Origin: Microbacterium gubbeenense DSM 15944
Lineage (GTDB): Bacteria; Actinomycetota; Actinomycetes; Actinomycetales; Microbacteriaceae
Reading direction: 5' to 3'
Assembly (NCBI RefSeq): GCF_000422745.1
Contig: NZ_AUGQ01000016.1
Location: forward strand, 1 to 53,846
DNA: 53,846 nt
Position 1 is the first letter of the stretch; every line of letters starts with the position of its first letter. The notes below the pieces were generated by a model. That model made no database searches, was not told the DNA's origin, and was given only the letters and a program-made list of their open reading frames with translations. This document shows, piece by piece, positions 26,428 through 35,363 of the stretch. A program made the translations under genes and the position numbers.

Positions 26428-26978
26428 GGCAGCCTCCCGATCCGGTACGCGATGAGCCGCTGCCCGCCCGGGCTACTCTCATCGATGCCGCCGCCCGATC
26501 GCCCGTAGGTGATCGACACGGACCCGGCCTGCTCCCGCGTCTGGCCGAGCGAGGTCCCGAGGCCCTGTGCCGCCAGCTCGAGGGTTGCGGTGACGAGGTT
26601 CGGCGGCACCTCGTCGAAGCCCGCCGTGTACTTCACGTGCACCTTCCGGCCGCAGATGTTCGTCCACCCCGTATCGGGGTCGAACTCCACCGCCGCCATC
26701 CGGTCGTCGTCCCACGTCTCGCCGTCGACGGTGACCTCGTCGATGGACGTGATCTCCATCGCCGAGAGCCACACGTCATCGGCCGAGGCCCCGACCCGGC
26801 GGTACGTGACCTGCTTCTCCGGGTAGATGTGCCAGCGACAGAACGTGCGAATGTCGTCGCTCGCGGACGCGAGCTCGTTGGCTAGGAACGGATGCGACTC
26901 GGCCGAGACCTCGCCCTGCGTGCGCTCGCACATCTGCTCCGGTGTCGCGAGCGGCTCCTTCTTCGCCACGGCGACCAC
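26424..26978 (-). CDS. Head-tail adaptor protein
   Basis: A 184-residue mainly helical protein. It resembles connector proteins of the gp6/gp15 type that bind the portal: LANELASASDDIRTFCRWHI near residues 32-51 and VKYTAGFDEVPPNLVTATLELA near 118-139 are characteristic. GTG 26978 directly follows the previous stop; a GTG three codons later is an alternative, as neither has a clear ribosome-binding site. Confidence 0.72.
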   Translation of the reverse strand: MVAVAKKEPLATPEQMCERTQGEVSAESHPFLANELASASDDIRTFCRWHIYPEKQVTYRRVGASADDVWLSAMEITSIDEVTVDGETWDDDRMAAVEFDPDTGWTNICGRKVHVKYTAGFDEVPPNLVTATLELAAQGLGTSLGQTREQAGSVSITYGRSGGGIDESSPGGQRLIAYRIGRLP

Positions 26979-27299
26979 CTACCAGTCGCCGCCGTCGGGA
27001 TCCGTCGCGTCACCCGACTCGTTATCGCCTGAACCGGACGCCTCCGCAGATTCGACGTCAGAGTCGGACGCGTCACCCGAGCCGGACGCCTCGGCAGGAT
27101 CGTTCGCCTCGTCCGAGGTCCGCTCGACCGCTTCCTCGGTCTTGGGCGAGCCCTTCTTCGTGCTCGGCGTGCGCGCCTTGTTCTTCGGAGCCTGACGCCC
27201 CTTCGTAACCGGCTTCGCGCCCATCTTCCGAGCAGTCGCCTCGGAAAGCTCCATCGTGTGCGGCAGACCGCCGATCATTACCGTGTACGGCTTGTTCAT
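26979..27299 (-). CDS. Head-region protein with acidic repeats
   Basis: A 106-residue protein. The N-terminal third (MNKPYTVMIGGLPHTMELSE) is followed by a basic linker (KGRQAPKNKARTPSTKKG) and an acidic low-complexity tail with repeated AEASGSGD. Codon use in the tail is repetitive, so it may expand or contract. ATG 27299 has GAGGAG upstream. Function unknown; capsid-region context only. Confidence 0.6.
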   Translation of the reverse strand: MNKPYTVMIGGLPHTMELSEATARKMGAKPVTKGRQAPKNKARTPSTKKGSPKTEEAVERTSDEANDPAEASGSGDASDSDVESAEASGSGDNESGDATDPDGGDW

Positions 27300-27361
27300 G
27301 GTCTTCTCCTCGTGAGAACGCGGGGCGGTGGCTGGTGCACCGCCCCGCGAGATAGTCGCCG

Positions 27362-27619
27362 TCAAGCGGCGTCGGCCTTGGCGTCGAGTGCGTCCTGCAG
27401 CCCCTCGACCTCAGCGATCGTGTGCGTGTGCGCAGCAGGCGTGAACTCCGTCGGCTTGCCCGACACGTCCGCCCACGCAACCGTGGCCGGATCGCCGCCG
27501 CCGGACACGTCCAGCGGGTTACCGTCCGCGTCGAAGAACGCGATCCGCCCGAGAGCCTGCGACTCGTCCACAGCCTCAGCAGGCACCACCACGAACTGCT
27601 TCGTGACCTGTTCCGTCAT
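27362..27619 (-). CDS. Putative head fiber or decoration protein
   Basis: An 85-residue protein. The C-terminal half WADVSGKPTEFTPAAHTHTI followed by a short helix (EVEGLQDALDAKAD) is a trimerising motif seen in phage head fibers and tail fibers. Lying just after the major capsid gene, it more likely decorates the head. Confidence 0.65.
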   Translation of the reverse strand: MTEQVTKQFVVVPAEAVDESQALGRIAFFDADGNPLDVSGGGDPATVAWADVSGKPTEFTPAAHTHTIAEVEGLQDALDAKADAA

Positions 27620-27685
27620 GGGTACTCCTCCCGTGGTGGCGCGCCCCGGCCGCGAGTGTCACCTCACGACCGGGGCGGCCATCGA

Positions 27686-28897
27686 CTACTCAGCGGCCAG
27701 CGACACCTTCACGAATGCCGACGGGTACTTCACCTGCAGACCCAGGCGCGCACGCAGCCGCACCGTGATCCGGTCGTTGGTGAAGTCATCCGCATGCGAG
27801 TTCGTCGACTCGACGCGGATGCCGCCCTTGCGGAACACCTTCGCCGCCGAACCGAACGCGCCCACGACGGGCTCGCCCTGGGGAGCAGCAAGCGTGACGA
27901 CGGTGCGCAGCCCCCACACCGGAGGGTTCTCGAGCACGCCACCCTGGCCGTACTGCCCAGCGAAGTAGCCCCCGCCGTAGTACTGGCCGTTGCCGTCCTT
28001 CCCGAGGCGCAGCTGCTCGTAGTCGAGCGGGTTGATCACGAGCGCGTCGGCCGAGAAGCCGGTCGCGGTCTGGACCTTCCGCATCGCCTTGAACAGCGCA
28101 TCGGCCGCCGAGTCCTCACCGATCGCGTGCGTCTGCACGCCCTCACGGTTGCGGATGCCGAGCAGGTTCGAGCCCGACCCGTCACCGGACAGCAGCGCCG
28201 CCTCGGTGCGCTGGGCGAGGTCGTACTGCGCAGTGCTGTTGATTTCCGACGCGACGTAGTCGAGGTCCTCGGCCATGTCGTCGGTCATCTTGAACCAGCC
28301 CGCGACCTCGCTCAGGGCGTCGGTGCGCCACGTCGGGTCGGCGACGTGCATCTGCGGCTTCTGCTTGCCCTCGCCGATGAAGTCGGTGCCGCCCTCGAGC
28401 GCACCAAACACCGGGTAGGTGATCGCCGTGCCGGACACGACGCCCGAGCCGAGGAGGTCCTCGACCACCAGGCGCTCGCGCTTCGGCAGCACAAACCCAC
28501 GGTCGACGTCGGTGACGAGAGGACCATAAGCGCCCTCGTGTCCGCCGACCGCCTGCACGTCGGTCGCGTCCTTGAACTCGGGCGCGGTGATCGTGCCGCG
28601 CTCCTTCAGCGACCGGTCGCCGAGCGACTTGATGAAGTGCTCACCGAGCGACTTCGCGCGCGGCTCGTTGCCGGAGTCCATCGCGGGCTCGGACTCGACC
28701 TCGCCAGCGATGCGCTCGAAGACCGCGTCGGCCTTCGCCGAGCGCTCGATCTTGCCCTTGAGGTCGATCGCCTCAGCCGACTTCGTTTCGATCTCCGACA
28801 TCTCGTCGTCGGTGAAGTCGCGGCCCTCGTCCTTCGCCTTCTTCTGAATTGCCAGCAGGCCCTTCTGCAGCTCCGCCAGCTTCTTCTTGGGATCCAT
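27686..28897 (-). CDS. Major capsid protein, HK97 family
   Basis: A 403-residue capsid subunit. Residues 1-110 are a charged coiled-coil delta domain that the prohead protease should remove; the rest has HK97-fold signatures such as SGTAITYPVFGALEGGTDFI and LLGIRNREGVQTHAIGED. It follows protease and portal genes in standard order. I set the start at ATG 28897 (MDPKKKLAEL) with AAGGAG upstream; a longer open frame upstream lacks capsid character. Confidence 0.92.
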   Translation of the reverse strand: MDPKKKLAELQKGLLAIQKKAKDEGRDFTDDEMSEIETKSAEAIDLKGKIERSAKADAVFERIAGEVESEPAMDSGNEPRAKSLGEHFIKSLGDRSLKERGTITAPEFKDATDVQAVGGHEGAYGPLVTDVDRGFVLPKRERLVVEDLLGSGVVSGTAITYPVFGALEGGTDFIGEGKQKPQMHVADPTWRTDALSEVAGWFKMTDDMAEDLDYVASEINSTAQYDLAQRTEAALLSGDGSGSNLLGIRNREGVQTHAIGEDSAADALFKAMRKVQTATGFSADALVINPLDYEQLRLGKDGNGQYYGGGYFAGQYGQGGVLENPPVWGLRTVVTLAAPQGEPVVGAFGSAAKVFRKGGIRVESTNSHADDFTNDRITVRLRARLGLQVKYPSAFVKVSLAAE

Positions 28898-28976
28898 CGG
28901 ATCCGCTCCTTCCGTGCCCCGCAGGGCGTAGAAATGAAACAGCCGCCCGGCCGGGCGACTGCGAGTGGGTCGCCGC

Positions 28977-29720
28977 TTAGATAGCGGCCGCGATGAGTCC
29001 CAGGTGCTTTGCGGACGAGGATCGGTGGGAGTCCTCAGCCTTGCCCCCAGGGGGGTCCTCAGCCTTGCCCCCGCCGTCCTCGGCGGCCTTTCCCTGGTCG
29101 TCCTGCGACTCGGCGGCGGCAATTACCGCGCCGATCGCGCCCTGCGCGGAGCGCAGGGAGTCAATGTGCTTCTGCGCGAGCACCCGCCCGGCCTTCATGC
29201 CTTCCGCGAGCACCTCCGCGGCCGACTTCACGGCGACGACGGACGTGTCCCGGTTAGCGCCTATCGGCACGAAGCTGAACTCGAACACGTCGAGGTCGCG
29301 CAGCTCGTTCGCCTTGGTGCCGTCGTCCAGCACCACCTGGCCCTCGTCGAGCGTGTCGTACGCGAACGACAGCTCACGGATGCGCCCGGACTTGACCAGC
29401 CGGTAGACCTTCGCGGCCGTGGTGTCGTCGAGGTCGAAGGCCCCCTTGACCCACCACCCGTGCTCGTCCTCGCCCTCATCGATCGCCGCAGCGATGTTCA
29501 GGTGCGGGTCGTCCATCCGGTGCCCGTACAGGCCGGAGAGGACGATGCCCTGCTCCTTGCGGTGAGCGATCCCGTCCGCGAACGCGCCCTTGGCGACGAC
29601 GTCGCCGTACGCGTCGGGCGTGCGGGTGAACGTCGACGGGTAGACGAGGAACTCGCCCTCGGCCAGCGACTCGTCGGTCGCGCCGGTCTTGAACTTCACC
29701 GGCAGGCTCTTGAATTTCAT
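28977..29720 (-). CDS. Prohead protease, HK97 family (U35)
   Basis: A 247-residue serine protease that matures the capsid. GHRMDD gives the catalytic His and ELSFAYD the catalytic Ser, in family spacing. After about residue 170 the C-terminal tail is low-complexity, with a repeated GKAED unit (GGGKAEDPPGGKAEDS), probably a scaffolding part removed on maturation. ATG 29720 has AGGAG upstream. Confidence 0.88.
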   Translation of the reverse strand: MKFKSLPVKFKTGATDESLAEGEFLVYPSTFTRTPDAYGDVVAKGAFADGIAHRKEQGIVLSGLYGHRMDDPHLNIAAAIDEGEDEHGWWVKGAFDLDDTTAAKVYRLVKSGRIRELSFAYDTLDEGQVVLDDGTKANELRDLDVFEFSFVPIGANRDTSVVAVKSAAEVLAEGMKAGRVLAQKHIDSLRSAQGAIGAVIAAAESQDDQGKAAEDGGGKAEDPPGGKAEDSHRSSSAKHLGLIAAAI

Positions 29721-29731
29721 GACGGCTCCTT

Positions 29732-31759
29732 TCAGCCGAAGGTGATTTCGACGTCGCACCTGCAGTTGGATACGCCGTCCGCGCCGAGCACCGGATCGCC
29801 CGGCCACTTCGCGCCATTGGAGAACGTCGCGTCGACGGGGACCGTCTCGCCGTTCATCGCGGCGTGCGAGGCCCGCGGATCGCCTGATGTGACGATCCAC
29901 GTTTTCCGGCCGCCGCCGTTCTGCCGGGCCGCCTCGGTCGCCGCGAACGCGGCGAACGTCGTCACGAGCGTCGCGGCGATCGTCGCCGACCGCGACGACT
30001 TCGCTACCTCGAACGCGTGCGCGGGGTCGGCAACCCCGTCCGGTCCCGAGCCTGCGAGGATCGCGCCGATCTGGTCGCGCGTTGTGGCGTTCACCATCGC
30101 CGCGCGAGAGGCAGCAACTTCCGCGAGGAAGGCCTCTGTCCGCGCGACGTCATACGCGTCCGGGTCGAGCCCAAACGCGGCGAGCGTGGCGGCCGCCGCA
30201 TCCTTCGTCGTCTGCAGCGCCAGCGCGAGCAGCTCCTCGGCGAGTTCCTTATCCCACCGCTCGGCGTTCCACCACGTGTCGTCCTTCGCGCCGTTCACAC
30301 GGGCGAGGACCGCCTCGCGCTGCCGATCGAAGAACGCATCCATGATCTCCTCGGCCTTCGCCTCGTGACCGTCGCCGACCTGCGCCTTCGCGCGGACGGG
30401 CCGCGATGACTTCGCCGGAAGCGCACGGATCACGCCCGTGGCCTCCTGGGGGTGGGACGCGTTCAGCTCCTCGAGCATCGCGAGCGCGCCCTTCGATAGC
30501 GCCCGTCCGGAACGTTCGTTCTGGGTGCCGGAGTCGCGCGGCGACGCCTGGCCGCCGACGAGGACGTTCAGCGGGACCACCCGCTGGTCACCGCCGTCAA
30601 TCGCGGGCAGGTTCATCCGCGCCCGGGCCTCGTTTACGGTCATCCACGGCGCGCCGGTCGACGTCGAGAGGATCGACGCCTGCTCCTCGAACGACCCCTG
30701 CAGCTTCTCCTCGATGTTGAACTCGACGTATGCGTCCGGGTTCGTCGTCACCCGCGGCACCAGGAACGCATTCACGCGCTCCTCGATGCGCGCGAGCGTC
30801 GGCCCGAGCGTCTCGGAGTAGAGCATCTTGCGGAACTCCCGAGTGTTCGAGAAGTTCGCGTTGTCGAGGATCCCGACCATGACCGGGTTGACGTGGTACA
30901 CCGCCGCGACCGTCGACAGCGCCAGCTTCGCGACCTCGGCCCACTCGTCCTCGCGGGCGGAGAAGCCGAGCCGGTGCAGCTCCATGCCGTCCTCGAGGAT
31001 CGGCGTGCCGCCCGCCTTTTTGCCGTCCTTGCCGGTCCAGCGGTCCTTCCAGTCGCGTGCGAAGCGCTCGCGCGCCGCGTCCGACCACGTCGCGTCCTTC
31101 GGCCGCGTGAGGTATGCGCCGACGCGGCCGCCGCGCTGCCACACCTGCTCGCGGTACGACCAGGCCTGCACCTGCTCCGAGAGCACCTGCTTGAGGGTCT
31201 CCACGGGCGAGGTACCGTGCTTCGGGCGGCCCGGGTTCCAACCGTGGAACACGATCATGTCGTCGGCCTTGACGTAGGTGACCCGCCCGCGCGGGCTCGT
31301 CACCTCATAGCGGCTCGGGGCAAATGCATTCCCCCCGCTCTGGCCTGTCACCCACGCGGGCGGGATCGGCCGTAGCGCCCAGCCCGACGGGGCGTTCACG
31401 TCCTCGCGCAGCCACCAGTAGGCCACGTCGTACAGGCCCAGGTCCGCCGCGAGGGTCTCCACCAGCTCGAACGTCGTCATGTTCGGGTTCGGGCGGGCGA
31501 TCAGCGCCGCAAGCGGGTCATCGGACCGCCCGAGGCGTCGCCGGTCGTTGTCGCCCTCGCGGGCGTACGCCTTCAGCCCAAGGTGGGCGACGTTGCGGGC
31601 GACGAACGACAGCACGATCCGCAAATGCGGCTGCGTTCGGTACAGCTCCTCCGGCGTCAGCCCGAGGACCATCTGCCGGAACGTCGGCCCCAGCCACTCG
31701 ATCTGCGTGTTCGGTCCCCCGCGCCCGAGGAGTGCGGCGATTGCATCACGGAAAGCCAA
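29732..31759 (-). CDS. Portal protein fused to MuF-like head morphogenesis domain
   Basis: A 675-residue fusion. Residues 1-420 match HK97-type portals (KADDMIVFHGWNPGRPKHG, VNPVMVGILDNANFSNTREF), the dodecameric DNA gate. Residues about 470-675 resemble the Mu gpF minor head protein, ending with ASHAAMNGETVPVDATF and GVSNCRCDVEITFG. The two are separate genes in many phages. The start appears to be TTG 31759, with GAGAGGGGG upstream. Confidence 0.85.
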   Translation of the reverse strand: MAFRDAIAALLGRGGPNTQIEWLGPTFRQMVLGLTPEELYRTQPHLRIVLSFVARNVAHLGLKAYAREGDNDRRRLGRSDDPLAALIARPNPNMTTFELVETLAADLGLYDVAYWWLREDVNAPSGWALRPIPPAWVTGQSGGNAFAPSRYEVTSPRGRVTYVKADDMIVFHGWNPGRPKHGTSPVETLKQVLSEQVQAWSYREQVWQRGGRVGAYLTRPKDATWSDAARERFARDWKDRWTGKDGKKAGGTPILEDGMELHRLGFSAREDEWAEVAKLALSTVAAVYHVNPVMVGILDNANFSNTREFRKMLYSETLGPTLARIEERVNAFLVPRVTTNPDAYVEFNIEEKLQGSFEEQASILSTSTGAPWMTVNEARARMNLPAIDGGDQRVVPLNVLVGGQASPRDSGTQNERSGRALSKGALAMLEELNASHPQEATGVIRALPAKSSRPVRAKAQVGDGHEAKAEEIMDAFFDRQREAVLARVNGAKDDTWWNAERWDKELAEELLALALQTTKDAAAATLAAFGLDPDAYDVARTEAFLAEVAASRAAMVNATTRDQIGAILAGSGPDGVADPAHAFEVAKSSRSATIAATLVTTFAAFAATEAARQNGGGRKTWIVTSGDPRASHAAMNGETVPVDATFSNGAKWPGDPVLGADGVSNCRCDVEITFG

Positions 31760-31774
31760 CGCGGCCCCCTCTCG

Positions 31775-33448
31775 TCATTCGAGGACGAGCAGGTCGCCGT
31801 CCTCATAGGCCGACACGTATGCCGGTTCTGGATTCGTCATCAGTAGGCCGACGGCCGCGATCGCTGCGACGAGCGCGGACGGGTCCGCTGGGGACTGCTT
31901 GCGGTCGACTACCCAGCCGTCGCCGAGCGCCTTCACCGTCGCCGAGTTCGCGGGCACGTCAAGCGCGGGCTGCCCGCCGTGCGTCAGCCGCACGACCGGG
32001 TCGTCCTCGACCACCGCGGAGCGCAGCAGGTCGAAGAACGCGCCGTGCCAGCCCGCCAGCTGCGGGCCTTCCCACGGGTGCGGATCGAGCCCGGCATCGA
32101 CCAGCGCGTCCCACATCGACGAGATCGGGGCCCCGCGCCGCTGCGCGGCGACGTAGGTCGGGGCTACCTTTCGTTTCGGCGACGTGAGCCACGGGATCAG
32201 CCAGTCCGGCCCCGAGCGCTGCGCCGCAATCTCCACGCGCGGCACGCCCTCGGTGTCCCAGTACGCGATCGCGACGTACACCATCGTCCGGTCGTGCGAC
32301 ATGTCGATGCCGTAGCAGGCGGGCCGCGCGGTGTCGCGAGTGACGCCGCGCGAGGCGCGGTCGTTCTTCGTGTCGAGCGATGCTGCCCATGAGCCCGCGG
32401 GGAACGGGCCGAGGCCGGCCATGTTCACGAACTGGCACAGCACCTCGGTGCGGAACACCCACTCCGGGTCCGTCGAGGCCGCGCCCGCGATCGAGCGCTC
32501 GTCGATGGTGTACCCGAGCGACGGGTTCGCCTCGCACCAGCCGTCCCGGTCCCACACCTCACGGTCGGGGGCCGCGGACCACTCGAAGATGCCCAGTGAG
32601 TCATCGGCGTCTTCGGATTCGTGCGGCAGGTCGACCATGCCGTCCTGTCCGTCGGGCCAGCCGAGCGCGCGGTGGGCGAGCGACCGCAGGTGCCGCAGTA
32701 CGACAGAGGAGAGGTCGCCCGCGTTCGACGCTGCCCAGACTTGCGCGAGGCGGCGGGCCATCGTGGTCTTGGTGACTGCGCCCCATGCGTGCCAGTTCTG
32801 GTGCTCGCGCAGCTCGTCGAGGAGGACGAGGTCGCCGGAGAGGCCGCGGCCGCCGCGGCGCGATGCTGCAGCGACCTTGTAGCGTTCGCCCGTGTTCAGG
32901 CGGAGCGCCTTCTTCCCGTTCGTCTTGTCGACGTGCTCGATCAGCTCGTCTAGCTCGGGGACCGACTCGGCCATTTCGACCGCGCCCGCCCACTGCTCCT
33001 CGGCGATGTCGAGCGACTGCGCCGTACCAATCACGAGGGGAGCGCCGTCGGCGTACATGCGCCACAGGCTGAGCACCTGCATGAGTGTCGACTTGCCGTT
33101 CTGGCGGGCGACGAGGAGGACGACCGTCTTGAACCGGTAGGTGCCGTCCTCGTTCGTTTCGAGCGCACGGATGAGGAGCGCCTTCTGCCACGGCAGAAGC
33201 TCGACCTCGAGAATCTCCTCGGCGAACTCGATGCACTCGAATCCGCGGGACGTAGCGCGAGTTAGCTTGCGTTTCGGGGGCGTGAAGACCCGCGGCTCGG
33301 TGCACCCGACGCGACGCTTGAATGACGCGGCCCGGGTGGGCCCGCCGACGGCGGCGGCGTAGGCGGCACCGGGGCCGCGGGATCCGGCCCTACGCGGTGC
33401 GTCCTCCCCGGAGCGCCGTGAGCTTCGCGCGCTTTTCGTCGTTGCCAT
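31775..33448 (-). CDS. Terminase large subunit
   Basis: A 557-residue DNA-packaging motor. The ATPase has Walker A VARQNGKST (residues 113-121) and Walker B LVLLDE (207-212); the nuclease domain begins near CYGIDMSHDRT with Asp382. It cuts concatemers and pumps DNA through the portal. Its ATG 33448 overlaps the small-subunit gene by 59 bases, with AAGG upstream. Confidence 0.93.
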   Translation of the reverse strand: MATTKSARSSRRSGEDAPRRAGSRGPGAAYAAAVGGPTRAASFKRRVGCTEPRVFTPPKRKLTRATSRGFECIEFAEEILEVELLPWQKALLIRALETNEDGTYRFKTVVLLVARQNGKSTLMQVLSLWRMYADGAPLVIGTAQSLDIAEEQWAGAVEMAESVPELDELIEHVDKTNGKKALRLNTGERYKVAAASRRGGRGLSGDLVLLDELREHQNWHAWGAVTKTTMARRLAQVWAASNAGDLSSVVLRHLRSLAHRALGWPDGQDGMVDLPHESEDADDSLGIFEWSAAPDREVWDRDGWCEANPSLGYTIDERSIAGAASTDPEWVFRTEVLCQFVNMAGLGPFPAGSWAASLDTKNDRASRGVTRDTARPACYGIDMSHDRTMVYVAIAYWDTEGVPRVEIAAQRSGPDWLIPWLTSPKRKVAPTYVAAQRRGAPISSMWDALVDAGLDPHPWEGPQLAGWHGAFFDLLRSAVVEDDPVVRLTHGGQPALDVPANSATVKALGDGWVVDRKQSPADPSALVAAIAAVGLLMTNPEPAYVSAYEDGDLLVLE

Positions 33449-34004
33449 TCGGTGCCTTCGCCTTCAGGTCTGCGCGGGCCGCGGGCGTCGCCCCTAGCTC
33501 GCGCAGGATGTTCATCAGGTGGGGCAGCAGGTAGAGCGCCTTCGTCTCGGCGAGGGCATCGCCGGACGCGGCGGCGGTGTCGATGCGCTCGGCGATACGG
33601 CGGCCCGACGCGATGATCGATACGTCCTCGGGCTCGGTCTTGAGCGCCTCGACGGTGCTGTCGAACGCATTCGTCATCACGGACTCGCCGCGGGACGCGA
33701 TGCCCGCGAGCCGTACACGCGCCTCGGCGAGCTTCTGCGCCTGGTCGATCGCTTTGATATCGCCGTTGAGGGCCTGCGTCCACACGGCCTGCTGTAGGCG
33801 GTCGAGGCGGTCGAGTTCGAGCGCGCGCACGTCGGCCGGGTCCGTAGGAGTGCCCGTTGCCTTCATGGCCCGTTCGATCGCTCGCTCGGCCTGCAGCGGA
33901 GTGCTGAACCCGAGCCGGTCGACGATGCGCGCAACAGAGACACCGGCGCGGCGCAGTTCGAGGGCGCTCCGGTCGCGGTCGGCGCGATCGTTGGTGCTGG
34001 CCAT
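33390..34004 (-). CDS. Terminase small subunit
   Basis: A 204-residue helical protein. The N-terminal region (ELRRAGVSVARIVDRLGFSTPLQAERAI) is a helix-turn-helix-like DNA-recognition part, followed by long helices. It sits just upstream of, and overlaps, the large subunit. ATG 34004 has GGAGGA upstream; GTG 34025 would add seven residues. Confidence 0.8.
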   Translation of the reverse strand: MASTNDRADRDRSALELRRAGVSVARIVDRLGFSTPLQAERAIERAMKATGTPTDPADVRALELDRLDRLQQAVWTQALNGDIKAIDQAQKLAEARVRLAGIASRGESVMTNAFDSTVEALKTEPEDVSIIASGRRIAERIDTAAASGDALAETKALYLLPHLMNILRELGATPAARADLKAKAPNGNDEKRAKLTALRGGRTA

Positions 34005-34133
34005 GCTTCCTCCAGGGGTGCTCACGCGCGCACACGCACGCGATGGGGTACTACGGCCGGAGGGGGATAGTTCATTACCGGCGCACCTGCCCGTGGGCGG
34101 GGTCGCCGTGATTCGGACGCCCCTACCCGGTGG
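34005..34133 (-). other. Gap before the terminase genes, candidate cos region
   Basis: This is the non-coding stretch immediately 5' of the small-subunit gene, where HK97-like phages with cohesive ends usually carry cos. It contains short inverted repeats such as CCGCCCACGGGCAG but no end sequence I can prove. GC-rich; no gene seen. Confidence 0.3.
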
Positions 34134-34505
34134 CTACCGTGTGAGGGCGCGGAGTAGGCGGCGGATCGGCCGGTCGAGCAGGCTCACCCGTAGGCGTAGC
34201 CAGGAGAGCGCCAGAGGGTCACAGGTCCAGTCGGGCGCGACGTTCACGCCGAGTTCTCCGCCGAGGTACGAGTAGTAGCCGCGGCCGACGGCGTCGAGGC
34301 CGCTGTCGTTCGTCACGCAGGCGCGTAGCTCGTCGTAGTCGGTGGCGCTCACCACGACAACGCTCGCCTTGCGCGGGTGCTGGTGCAGGGCCACGCCGTA
34401 CCGTTCCTCCACGTCGCGGACGAGGAGAGCGCGGCGTCGGGCGATGCTCGCTCGGTACCTCGGCAAGGCGGTCTGCAAGGCCAGCATGTCGTCGATCATG
34501 CTCAC
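34134..34505 (-). CDS. Hypothetical protein
   Basis: A 123-residue protein I do not recognise. It has a basic, helical N-terminal third (PRYRASIARRRALLVRDVEER), a VVVVSATDYDELRACVTNDS strand-helix segment and a basic C terminus. GTG 34505 overlaps the previous stop (GTGA), and an inner ATG lies at 34499. It belongs to the small-gene block just upstream of the terminase genes. Confidence 0.5.
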   Translation of the reverse strand: MSMIDDMLALQTALPRYRASIARRRALLVRDVEERYGVALHQHPRKASVVVVSATDYDELRACVTNDSGLDAVGRGYYSYLGGELGVNVAPDWTCDPLALSWLRLRVSLLDRPIRRLLRALTR

Positions 34506-34843
34506 GGTCGGATCACCTCTCCGGATGCGCTCGTGTCGAGGCAGGGGGCCAGGGCCTCGAACAGGTCGAGGTGCTCGCGGTGCGGCACGTCGGCGTCGAT
34601 CATGACGGTGTCGAGCGCGAGGCCACGGTGCCCCTGCGTTCCCGGTCTGCGGAAGTAGATGAAGCCGCCGCTCGGGTAGCAGATGCGCTCGCGCCCGTTG
34701 GCTACGAGGATCTGTGACGCGGTGTCGAGCAGCTCGTCGGGCACCTCGTCCATCGCGTACCGGGGGTGGTACGTGGCGACGAGGATCCGGCGGCCCTCGT
34801 CGCGGGCGGCCTGGGCGAGTGCCTTCGCGGTGTACTTGTTCAT
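34502..34843 (-). CDS. Hypothetical protein, paralogue of the next upstream gene
   Basis: A 113-residue protein. RICYPSGGFIYFRRPGTQGH followed by RGLALDTVMIDADV parallels EAIDYHSGGVLLIQ followed by RGYSLDRIYVARHA in the product of 34840-35163, so the pair arose by duplication. The order (SGG strand, RG, then a D in a hydrophobic strand) recalls the segment before and at Walker B of terminase-type ATPases, but there is no Walker A and the pattern is short. Confidence 0.55.
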   Translation of the reverse strand: MNKYTAKALAQAARDEGRRILVATYHPRYAMDEVPDELLDTASQILVANGRERICYPSGGFIYFRRPGTQGHRGLALDTVMIDADVPHREHLDLFEALAPCLDTSASGEVIRP

Positions 34844-35163
34844 GCCTCCTCCACGCCGATGAGCGTGCCGCCGCGGGCCTGGACGGCCTGGCGGAGGTCG
34901 CGCAGCTCGTTCGCGCGGATGCGGGCGTGGCGGGCGACGTAGATGCGGTCGAGGCTGTAGCCGCGCATGTCTGTTCCGGCCACCTGGATCAGGAGGACAC
35001 CGCCGGAGTGGTAGTCGATTGCTTCGGTCCCCGCGGCCCTGTGGATGCGGCGTGCCGGGGCGACGAGTGCCATGTCTTCGAGCGCGGGCTTGGCGTGCTC
35101 GCGGGCGGCGACGATGACGGCTACGCGGAGTCCCGCGTGGGCGTCGAGTGCGGCGTCATTCAC
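34840..35163 (-). CDS. Hypothetical protein, paralogue of the next downstream gene
   Basis: A 107-residue protein with LRVAVIVAAREHAKPAL, AIDYHSGGVLLIQVAGTDMR and GYSLDRIYVARHARIRANEL. It is related to the 34502-34843 product and lacks the acidic residue that neighbour has after the last hydrophobic strand. GTG 35163 overlaps the previous stop. No function assigned. Confidence 0.55.
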   Translation of the reverse strand: MNDAALDAHAGLRVAVIVAAREHAKPALEDMALVAPARRIHRAAGTEAIDYHSGGVLLIQVAGTDMRGYSLDRIYVARHARIRANELRDLRQAVQARGGTLIGVEEA

Positions 35164-35363
35164 GCGTCTGCGTCCTTTTCGAGTTCGTCGGCGGCGCGGC
35201 GGAGCGCCGAGGCGACGCCGGAGCGGAACGCGGTGTTGTCGAGGGAGAGGCCCGGGCCGTTGCTGCTTGGGCGGGCTACGAGCGGAACCTCGGCCGTGGC
35301 GATTTCTGCGGGCGTCGCGTCGCCGAGCCGGAGGAGGATGCCGAGGGACGCCTCGGGGCTCAC
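35160..35363 (-). CDS. Small hypothetical protein
   Basis: A 67-residue protein with a C-terminal helix (FRSGVASALRRAADELEKDA) and a polar middle. GTG 35363 overlaps the previous stop and its own stop overlaps the next GTG, so it is part of a coupled series. Not recognised. Confidence 0.5.
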   Translation of the reverse strand: MSPEASLGILLRLGDATPAEIATAEVPLVARPSSNGPGLSLDNTAFRSGVASALRRAADELEKDADA

